The position numbers and the translations under genes are program-made. Under the pieces are notes generated by a model. The model was not told where the DNA came from. It saw nothing but the letters and a program-made list of their open reading frames with translations, and did not search any database. A stretch of DNA of 64,000 bases from Populus alba (lineage: Eukaryota; Streptophyta; Magnoliopsida; Malpighiales; Salicaceae), in contig NC_133295.1 in NCBI RefSeq assembly GCF_005239225.2, forward strand, positions 682,001 to 746,000, read 5' to 3'. Of the stretch, positions 54,951 to 64,000 are shown one piece after another; position 1 is the first letter of the stretch; each line of letters opens with the position of its first letter.

Positions 54951-57900
54951 TTAAGAATGGTGATGAACTGTCAATCATATTGTTATGGAATTCTGCATTT
55001 TGTTTTAGGATCACATCTCATCCTTCAACGAAACATGCCTTGCTTTTGTCTTTTTGTTGTTTTGAAATCAACAGATGTGTAGCATTTTATTCTGACAATT
55101 TTTTTTTTCAAACTCCAACATGCGATAAAGGTTAATCAATCCGGAAGATTACAAGTGTTTTGATTACAGAAATGACTCGATGCTTGAAAATGACATGAGG
55201 TGACTAAACAATTTTGAACTCATACCTCCTGAAACTGAACCACACATCATATAGCTAAGTTTTAGTAGTATGCATAATGACATGTAGTGGATTTGGTAGT
55301 TATGGACTCATGAATCATGATTCTTACAAGTCCAAATCATTACACTGGATGAGGTCAAAATTTATCGGTTTTAACTGACCTTGCTTGAAATGAGAAAAGG
55401 CCATCTTTGATATCCTTTCACTTTCTAAAGATTATGTCCCTTGTAGTCCTATTTTGAGCTGAATAGAATATTTTTTTCATGAAAATCCTGACTAGGATCA
55501 CACCCCACACTAGGGGCAGATGAGAGATATGTTGGAAACATTGATAAAGGGGAAGGCTTAGAACAAAGGTACAATGATTGAGAGAGAGCTAAAAGAAAAC
55601 ACATAGACTGGGGGCATATGGGAAATTTTTAAGGAAGGCTATGATGAAAAAAAAAAACAATGAAAAAAAAGAAGAAGAAGATGAAATTGCCTTCACTTAA
55701 AGACAAGTCAAAGATAAAGGAAGGAGAACGCCTATCAAGTCTATGAAGAGCAAAAGAAATTTCAATCAAGGAAAGGCACAACAAAAGTCAATACCAGAAA
55801 AAAGACTAAGTTATAAATGTGACTTTTGGTGTCCATTATAAAGCCTCTGATGTTATCAGATGATTAAGATTGATTATTCATCAAGGAAAGGTGGATTTGC
55901 ATTATAACTTATGTTAAGAAAAGTCTGAACTTTGAGGTTAACAAGGTTAAATATCGTTTCCTCTACAAAGACAACAATAGAAAATAGTTGATGAATAGTT
56001 GATGTTGATCCTAGGTCTTTGAAACCCTCAAAAACCTTTTGAGCCTTGAAATTCCTTTCTTTCATAGCCATGAACCATAGCCTGCATTACGTGCTTTTAA
56101 AAGCCCTTTTTAATCAAGCATGCAATTTGAACCGATAAATGACGCTCTCAAAACTTGAAGAGCATTTCCATAAGGGTCGTGACTTCATGAATTAAGCTAT
56201 TGGTTATTATGCATGCTGATAAAACAAGTGCTAAGAAAAGAAATAACCTTTCTTGATAAAGCCTAAGTGTTGACTTGGGTGCCTTGCTTTTGAAATTCAC
56301 GCAAAGGTCACCTCATCATAGACTATCAAATGATATACCTAATATCAAGGATTCAAATTGATACAAAGAACCATGGAAAAAGCCATTTTAATCCTACATT
56401 GGGTCAATTTCTGTTTTCAAAATGCATGACAATCAAAGGACTATATATTTCGAATAACGTGTGTTGGGTCTTTGATCAAAAAGCTTGATTTTCAAAAGCT
56501 CTTTTAAAAAAAAAGGCATCTCTGATTTCATTTCAACAAATTAGATTTTGAACAGACATGATCGTTGAAATATGAGAGTTGATTCCAAAACAAGGAAGAT
56601 TATCGGACATAAAAGAACATCGATTGAGTCTCCGAAATCCTTGATAGAAATGACATTGAAGTCCTCAACAATCCTTGAAAAGTTGAGCAGCTGGGGACAA
56701 TACAGTGGACCTTAAGAAGGAAAACAAATAGTATCCAGATCAGTTGGGGGCAAAGAAAGAATCACATGATGAGTCATCAAAGTCCATCAAAGTCATTCCT
56801 GGCATTCACAAAAGCCATTTGGTTGTAAACAGAAGAATGAGCATGTTCAGATCAACTAGGGGCAATGTTGTTCAAAGACAATCCATGATTTAGTGAACTT
56901 CAGCAGCAATTGATGAGCAACGCTGCACTTCAAGGATATTTTCATATCTTCATCTTGGGTCACCCTCTGAAACATGGCTATGACTTCTGACAGATGTTAT
57001 CGGGTGAGTGCATTTGAATGAACATCGAACATATGCACACCACCAAGACTGACTGTGGAACAATGCTGCACTTGAAGGACAATCTCATATTGTCATCCTT
57101 TGAAACATGGTTATCGACAGACGTTACCACGCAACTGCATTGAATGAATGTCATAAAGGCACTCACCCCGAAAACTGATTGTGTGGGACAATTTGTTTTG
57201 AAGCCAGATGAGCACTTCACCGCATGAGTATGGATGATAAAAGCAGCATCATTGATAAGGCCGAGACATTTCTTTTCACAAACTGATTAAAAGAGTTGAC
57301 GTGAATCTATTAAGAAGAACACTGAGCATACAATCATGAGCCTTTGTACTGCAAGCTATGAGATGCATGTCTGTACGACTGCATGATTTCCAAGAAGGCT
57401 GATGATAACATGTACTTGAAGAGTACTGTTTCAACTAGAGGCAAGATCATGACTGATTGACAATTTTAATGGGCGTTGGCACGCACAACCAATCAAAGGA
57501 CAATTCTTGAGAGAATATGGGAGATGAATTATTTGTTCCATTCCTTCAGGATGAATCGAGCAACACCACACTTGCAAGCAGGGTCAAACTTGATGAACGA
57601 TGCGAGTAGTAATTGTCGAAGACAGCCCAGGATGGGCACTGCATTTACAGCTGAGTGGATGGTTAGCACATGAATGAGCCAATACATCGAAAGAACAAGG
57701 AAAGCTTTGGAATGCAAACAAAGGCACCCTATGACGATGGAGCATCAAAGAGGGGGGGGACCTATATTTCAAATCAGGTAAGGATGTATGCATGTCATCT
57801 AACCTCAAAAAAAAAAAAAACATTTGCACATATTTTTGAATTGTTATAGGAAAATCCTTAATGAGGTCCAACAAGATGGTGGAAAAAGAAAGAAGCATTG

Positions 57901-58170
57901 TGGTGATGATAATAAAGAATCAGTTTTGATCATGGAATAAAAGGGAAGATGGGATGAACCCTACCATTAGGGAAATCCCAAAGAAATGAAAAGATCAACC
58001 TTGCAATCGGGAAGCCTCGAGTTTTCAACCCTTGTAGTCAGGAAACACTGAGTTTTCAAAACCTATGATCGGGGATTATCAAGAAGCACCAAGTTTTCCA
58101 GCTCGTCTTCTGTCATCCCCTCAGGACTTCGCCAGGTAAGTCCTAATTTTCACACTTGTCATATCACATT
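54951..58170 (+). other. E3 non-coding interior
   Basis: No domain recognised in any frame. It repeats the G-rich motif CTAGGGGCA or CTGGGGGCA near 55511, 55608, 56743 and 56856, as E2 does. One A-rich run at 55648-55685. Confidence 0.55.
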
Positions 58171-58176
58171 CTTTCC

Positions 58177-58712
58177 ATCTGGGTAGGTCGCCCATCATAA
58201 TAAGACCGTTTTTCATATTTTTTCCATCTGGGTAGGTCACCCATTACAATAAGACCGCACTTCATGATATTTTTTCCATCTGGGTAGGTCACCCATTACA
58301 ATGAGACCACACCTCATATTTTTTCTATTTTGGGTAGGTCACTCATTACAATAAGACCGCACTTCATATTTTTTCCATCCGGGTAGGTCACCCATCACAA
58401 CGAGACCGCTTTTTCATATTCTTTCCACATGGGTAGGTCACCCATTATAATAAGACCACTCTTCACATTTTTTCCATCTGGGTAGGTCACCCATTACAAT
58501 GAGACCACACCTTATATTTTTTCCATTCGGGTAGGTCACCCATCACAACGAGACCGCTTTTTCATATTCTTTCCACATGGGTAGGTCACCCATTATAATA
58601 AGACCGCACTTCACATTCTTTCCATCTGGGTAGGTCACCCATGACAATGAGATCGCACTTCATCATATTTTTTCCACCTGGTTAAGTCACCCATTGAGAC
58701 CGTTTTTTTTTT
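58177..58712 (+). repeat. E3 class II hairpin array
   Basis: About eleven units of roughly 50 bases: TTTTTTCCATCTGGGTAGGT then CACCCATTACAATGAGACC. Each keeps GGGT/ACCC or GGTC/GACC pairing; some have GCCC or ACTC in the arm and ACGAGACC. Confidence 0.9.
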
Positions 58713-58737
58713 CCACATTCTTTTGTTTGGTTGGATG

Positions 58738-59975
58738 AGGTTGCCAGATGGGATCTCATATAGCTTTGGTTAAAGGGAATCACCAGATGGGATTTCAGGT
58801 TGACCGAGCTACACACAGGATTTTGGTTCTGGTTAGAGGGGATTGCCGAAAGGAATCTCAGTCTATCCTAACCACACACAGATCTTGGTTCTTGTTGAAG
58901 GGGATCGGCGAAGTGATCTCAGTTCAGCCCAACCACACAGATCTTGGTTCTGGTTGAAGGGGATCGGCGAAGTGATCTCAGTTCAGCCCCAACCACACAG
59001 ATCTTGGTTCTGGTTGAAGGGGATCGACGAAGGGATCTCATTTTAGTCTAACCACACATTCCTTGGTTATGGTTAAAGGGGATCGGCGAAGGGATCTCAG
59101 TTTAACCTAATTGGAAAGGATTTTGGTTCTGGTTGAAGGGGATCGACGAAGGGATCTCAGTTCAGTCTAACCACACATTCCTTGGTTATGGTTAAAGGGG
59201 ATCGGCGAAGGGATCTCAGTTTAACCTAACTGGAAAGGATTTTTGGTTCTGGTTGAAGGGGATCGGCGAAGGGATCTCAGTTCAGTCTAACCACACAGAC
59301 CTTGGTTATGGTTAAAGGGGATCGGCGAAGGGATCTCAGTTTAACCTAATTGGAAAGGATTTTGGTTCTGGTTGAAGGGGATCGGCGAAGGGATCTCAGT
59401 TCAGTCTAACCACACAGACCTTGGTTATGGTTAAAGGGGATCGGCGAAGTGATCTCAGTTTAACCTAATTGGAAAGGATTTTGGTTCTGGTTGAAGGGGA
59501 TCGGCGAAGGGATCTCAGTTCAGTCTAACCACACAGACCTTGGTTATGGTTAAAGGGGATCGACGAAGTGATCTCAGTTTAACCTAATTGGAAAGGATTT
59601 TGGTTCTGGTTGAAGGGGATCGACGAAGGGATCTCAGTTCAGTCTAACCACACAGACCTTGGTTATGGTTAAAGGGGATCGACGAAGTGATCTCAGTTTA
59701 ACCTAATTGGAAAGGATTTTGGTTCTGGTTGAAGGGGATCGACGAAGGGATCTCAATTCAGTCTAACCACACAGACCTTGGTTATGGTTAAAGGGGATCG
59801 GTGAAGGGATCTTAGTTTAACCTAATTGGAAAGGATTTTGGTTCTGGTTGAAGGGGATCGGCGAAGGGATCTCAGTTCAGTCTAACCACACAGACCTTGG
59901 CTCTGGTTAAAGGGAATCACTAGATGGGATTTCAGGTTAACGGAGCTACACATTGATTTTTGTTCTTGTTAGATC
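58738..59975 (+). repeat. E3 class I hairpin array, 119-bp higher-order unit
   Basis: Begins with E1-like hairpins (58738-58800) and then has about 18 copies of the arm pair GGGATC/GATCTC around GGCGAAGG or GACGAAGG (6 pairs, one of them G-T). Two flanks alternate (CAGTCTAACCACACAGACC and TTAACCTAATTGGAAAGGAT), so TCAGTCTAACCACACAGACC recurs every 119 bases near 59282, 59401, 59520, 59639 and 59758. One unit near 58840 has GGGATT/AATCTC, a double change that keeps pairing. Confidence 0.92.
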
Positions 59976-60004
59976 GCCGGATGGGATCTCAGGTAAACCC
60001 AATA

Positions 60005-60465
60005 AAAAGGGCAGGTCGCCCGTGAAAATAGACCAGTGTGAGTGTGTGGGCAGATCACCCCTGAAAATAGACCACTTTGAGTATGTGTGGGCAGGTCGCC
60101 CTTGAAAACAGACCAGCGTGAGAGTGTGGGTTGGTCGCCCCTGAAAATAGACTAGAGTGAGTATATGTGGGCAGGTCGCCCGTGAAAATAGACAAGTGTG
60201 AGTGTGTGGGGCGGTCGCCCCTAAAAATAGACCACTTTGAGTATGTGTGGGCAGGTCGCCCCTGAAAACAGACCAGTGTGAGAGTGTGGGTTGGTCGCCC
60301 CTGAAAATAGACTAGAGTGAGTATATGTGGGCAGGTCGCCCGTGAAAATAGACAAGTGTGAGTGTGTGAGCCGGTCGCCCCTGAAAATAGACCACTTTGA
60401 GTATGTGTGGGCAGGTCGCCCATAAAAATAGATCAGTGTGAGTGTATGGGCAAGTCGCCCAAGTT
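60005..60465 (+). repeat. E3 class II-like array (GGTCGCCC..GACC)
   Basis: About eight units of 55-61 bases: GTGTGGGCAGGTCGCCCGTG then AAAATAGACCAGTGTGAG. GGGC pairs with GCCC and GGTC with GACC. It is the same design as the GGGT/ACCC units but with both arms changed. Confidence 0.9.
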
Positions 60466-60498
60466 AATGAAATCATTTTCCTTTTTTTTCTTTACAAA

Positions 60499-60557
60499 GC
60501 TTACTATGCAAAATTTTGAGAAGTTTTGCTTCGTAAGCATTGTAAAGAGGGGGCATC
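60499..60557 (+). other. E3 stem-loop and polypurine tract
   Basis: GCTTAC (60499-60504) pairs with GTAAGC (60533-60538), with inner GCAAAA/TTTTGC pairing. Then AAAGAGGGGGCATC at 60544-60557 next to the LTR. Confidence 0.88.
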
Positions 60558-62719
60558 TGTTGTTACCCAATTTTTGACCCACCTTTTTTGATAAAATTTT
60601 AGGAAAATCCAAAAATAGTGAAAAACAACAAAAATAAAAAAAAATATATGTTTTTAATATATTTGCAGTGTTTTTAGCATTTTCAACATCGTCTAACCAA
60701 GAATTTTAATTTTCAAAGGTTTTTCGAACGCGTTCGACTTTTCACGCGTCATTTTTAAAATCATTGATTTTTTTTTCATAGAATCGACGTTGATATTGCT
60801 CGTTTTTAAAAATACAAGAAAACAACAAGAAAAATAAATTGAGGGACCAATTTGGAGGCTTGAACAAACTTTTACCTATAAATATGGGTTGAAAACTCAA
60901 AGGAGGGGGAGGAGGGGCAATTTTGACAACATCGGAAAAAAATACAAAAAAACCTAAATCTATCTCTTTCATTCCAAGCCGCCGGCCAAGACTGGTCTTC
61001 TCCATTTTTTTTCAACGCTGCAGCCCCCTTTCCCTTGCTCAAACTTCAGCCCTACAACCCTCACACACGGCCTCATCTCCCTTTTGGCCGAAACCCCCAC
61101 AAACCCATCACCCTCTCCAGCCACCGGCCAAACAGCAGGACCTCCCCGGTTGAATTTTTTTTCTCTCTCATCTTCTCTACCCGGCGAAGTAAAGAGAGAA
61201 GCGGCGCCTCCTGGGATTTGGGTTTTCATCCTCCTTCAGCCGACCTTCCCTTCGGATACCGACAGACCAGCCACCGCCAACAGTACCCTTTCTTCCCCGG
61301 ACAACCGATCCCAACAGCGCCTCCCTCTCTCGGCCAACCACCATCAACCGGCCAACAACAGCCATCACCGTTTTCCCACGGAGAACTAGCCACAACTCTT
61401 CTTCCCCCGCTGCTTTCCCCTCCACCGATCTTCCTTCGACGGCGTCTCCTCCAAAATCACAGACCCGGAGACTCCTAGCTTCTCTTCAATCGGCCACAAA
61501 ACCCACGGTCGCCTTTACTGCCACCGTGAACAACCGCAGCAGCTCCTTTCCCCAGTGGCACCACCCGCTGCTCCGGCCTCCAGCAGTCGTCGCTGGTACA
61601 TGGAATAGAGAAGAAGAAAAGAACCAAAAGCAGATCCGAAACGGGCAGAAGAAAGAAAAAACTTAAAAACAGATCTGAAACAAAAAAAAAAAACTAAAAT
61701 CAACTGCTTTGTTTGCATTTTTTGTGTGTTTGCAGGTGACCGGACGCTCACCGCCGGTAGAAAATTGAAGAGGGGAGGAAGCCGTTCCACTCACCCCTGT
61801 TTGTCAGGTTTTCCAGCGGCGGCGCGTGAATCCATGCGCCGCTAGTAGCGGGGCGCGTGGGAAGACGCACCGCCACTGTTCCAGTATTGTTCATGCTGCG
61901 TCAGAAGGTCTTCAATGCAATTTCTAGAGTTTCAGGGATTTTTTTGTAATTTTTAAATTAATTAATGTAATTTTTATTTATTTGTTTTGAATTTGTATTT
62001 GTATTTGTATTTGTATTACGGATGTAAAAGAAAAGAAAAGAAGGAGAAAGTAATAAATAATAATAATAATAATAAAAATGTTTGTGTGTGTTTGTAATTT
62101 TTTTTATGTATGTTATTGAATAAAAAAATGAATTTAATTTATATGCACAAATATCTAAAGGACAGATAAAAATCATGTTGTATTTTCCATAAAAATGTAG
62201 AACATGTATCTACATATATTCCGGGAACTAATAATTGATTTATCAAAGCCTTAGAATTGAGCTAAAATTTTATTTTTAAAATCACATCAAGTCCACGAAG
62301 CTTGAAAGTGAATGTGATGTGTATTTTGTTTATGAATGATATATTCTTTTTTATGATAAAATTGCAAGAATAAAGAAGAATTTAATATTCTGATTTGTTC
62401 ACGGATAAAGAATTATGAATTTACATGTAAGTTGTATTTTCTAAAATTCGATGAATGAACCAATTATTAAAACTTCTTTAGCACGTCAAAAATCACGAAG
62501 CAGCTTACCTTAGGTAGGGTGCGTTAGGGGTGCTAATACTTTCCCTAACCATTATCAGTCCCTTACCCGCGAGTCTCTGACAAGATCAGTATATCCGGTT
62601 TTCTAGTAGCCCGCAATCAATTATTAGGTGGTGACTCCAACGAACCAAGAAAATACAGCATTAACAACGAGACAAAAATCACCAGCCGATGTCATGCGCG
62701 GATTTTTCGACGTGCGACA
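60558..62719 (+). repeat. E3 3' LTR (2162 bp)
   Basis: Starts TGTTGTTACCC, ends GTGCGACA, matches 49400-52691 without the hAT-like insertion. TATA box at 60877-60884. Confidence 0.95.
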
Positions 62720-62724
62720 TGTGC

Positions 62725-64000
62725 TATGACGAAAGGGTTCCCCTTTTGCACGTAACATTCAATCTAGAGTTCTTGACTCGATCGACTCCCATTAAGAGAT
62801 AGATATACTCACGCTAAGTGATTGCCTTTTTAGCATGCTTCTTCTAGATTAATTCGATGATAATTTTCAAAATTAATTCGATGAAAATCTACACTTTGAA
62901 ATAAATGTTTTATTTTTTTTGTAAACTAAGAGCTAAATAATAGTGATTTTGTTTTTCATTTTCATAGGAATAATAAATTATTGCATCCGGTTAAAGAAAT
63001 TCGGTGAGGAATTATTACATTCCAAGTTTGAAAATAGGAATAATAAAATCACTTGAAAATTCAATAATTCGTTTGTATTTTTGTTTTCATTTATTTTTAG
63101 GCATAGGAAATGTGTGTTTTTTTCCTTTAATTTAAATTACATGAAGTAAATCAATCATATTATAAATTCTTGTGTAGTTTATTCCATCTACCCATCAACT
63201 ATTTTTTTGTGACCTACTCTAATTTACTAAAAGAATTTCCTATATTATTAGAATATGTGATACTAAACTCAGTCCGGATATACTTAAGGGCGGAGTCTCA
63301 AACAAAATAGAGAAGTTGATAACGTTTCAACTTTTTTCTATAAAAAAGTCTAGAAACAATATCATTTTAGATTTAAAAAATCAATGTCAATATTTATTTA
63401 ATATTGTAATAATAATTACATTTAAAAAATATATTTTACTTAAAATAAATTTAAATGATTTTTTTATTATTTTCTATGATAGCAAGCTGCATAAATTCCA
63501 AATGGCATGAAAATAACCAAATTTAACATACAATGTCATTGCTGTCTATTATTATTTTTAATAATTATTTTTTAAAATATTTTTTATTTAAAAATATATT
63601 AAAATATAATATTTTTAATTTTTTAAAACTTAATTTTATATTAGTACATTAAAAAAATCTAAAAACATAAAAAACAATTATTATAAAATAAAATAAAAAT
63701 CAATTTTTTTGAATTTTTTTTAAAATAATGATTCTTATCACATCTTCCTATAAACCGGAAATTAATGGTAAGGAACAGTGGTCCCATCTTAAGTATGATA
63801 AGATCAGCATTCGATGAATATCATCCCCACCATTTCTTGGCCCCACCCCACCATCCACATGATCTCTCTCTCTCTCTCTCTTACATCAATGATTCATTTG
63901 GGACATCAAAACTTGCCTTTCTTCTCAGGTTAATTGACTTTGACATTTTTGGCCACACGTTTTTTGCTAATGTTGTCTTTTTTTATCCTTCCACTATACA
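62725..64000. other. AT-rich flank right of E3
   Basis: No gene found. 63540-63730 resembles the AT-rich short repeat also seen at 18680-18850, 19630-19800 and 20820-20950. A (CT)n run of about 20 bases at 63863-63882. Confidence 0.5.

Larger units (their letters stand above)
49400..62719 (+). mobile_element. E3: Ogre/Tat-like LTR element without pol
   Basis: LTRs at 49400-52691 (with a hAT-like insertion) and 60558-62719, perfect 5-bp target duplication TGTGC (49395-49399, 62720-62724), primer site 52695-52712 and polypurine tract 60544-60557. The 7.9-kb interior has a conserved leader, only traces of gag, no RT or integrase, and three tandem arrays. A non-autonomous relative of E1 and E2. 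Confidence 0.95.

Noticed and set aside
60055..60423. 122-codon minus-strand repeat protein
   Set aside because: Shadow of the class II-like tandem array.
58177..60465. Evenly spaced repeats that look like a CRISPR array
   Set aside because: The spacers are also repeats, the DNA is plant nuclear, and the arrays lie inside an LTR retroelement.

Overview
This is plant nuclear DNA: AT-rich intergenic sequence, spliced genes, a receptor-like protein (RLP) of the Cf type, and many nested transposable elements. It is certainly a dicot-like angiosperm. The repeat style (Ogre/Tat-like elements, AT-rich short repeats, a hAT-like element with CCGGG-rich ends) makes me think of a woody eudicot such as Populus or Salix, but I cannot prove the species from the sequence alone.

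Layout. (1) 1-10322: E1, an Ogre/Tat-type Ty3/gypsy LTR element on the + strand. Its 5' LTR is cut by the window edge. Its pol is deleted and full of stops, and it has long tandem arrays before the 3' LTR. E1 sits inside the transposase gene of (2) a CACTA (En/Spm) DNA transposon, 10323-18411, with a TNPD-like (Transposase_21) gene, a TNPA-like (Transposase_24) gene, blocks of the palindromic motif ACCGACGG..CCGTCGGT and a 3' end in TTGTAGTG. (3) 18412-28280: a decayed RLP cluster, with one nearly full-length RLP gene (23070-26393), one 5' fragment (27527-27778) and several duplicated upstream regions. (4) 28387-44299, minus strand: a broken gene related to the mitochondrial MSP1/ATAD1 AAA-ATPase. 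Its intron holds a Ty1/copia element (30165-43765, TSD ATATC), and that in turn holds E2 (31868-40463, minus strand, TSD GTGTC), a second Ogre/Tat-like element with gag but no pol. (5) 44300-49399: AT-rich intergenic DNA with one complete tRNA-related SINE (47066-47251, 14-bp TSD). (6) 49400-62719: E3, a third complete Ogre/Tat-like element (TSD TGTGC) without recognisable pol. Its 5' LTR carries a 1105-bp hAT-like insertion (8-bp TSD). (7) 62725-64000: AT-rich flank.

The most unusual signal lies in E1, E2 and E3. Each has a long tandem array between its coding part and its polypurine tract. Each array unit is a short inverted repeat whose loop is constant while the two stem arms change together: GGAATC/GATTCC, GAGATC/GATCTC and GAGGTC/GACCTC around a GCCAGAWGG loop in E1, and different sequences with the same design in E2 and E3. 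Such compensatory change suggests that a folded RNA or single-stranded DNA structure is being kept. That tandem repeats occur in the 3' untranslated region of Ogre-like elements is known. The covarying hairpin design is my own observation.

No gene in the window is clearly intact. The RLP is the closest, but its usual start codon is out of frame with the rest of the protein.
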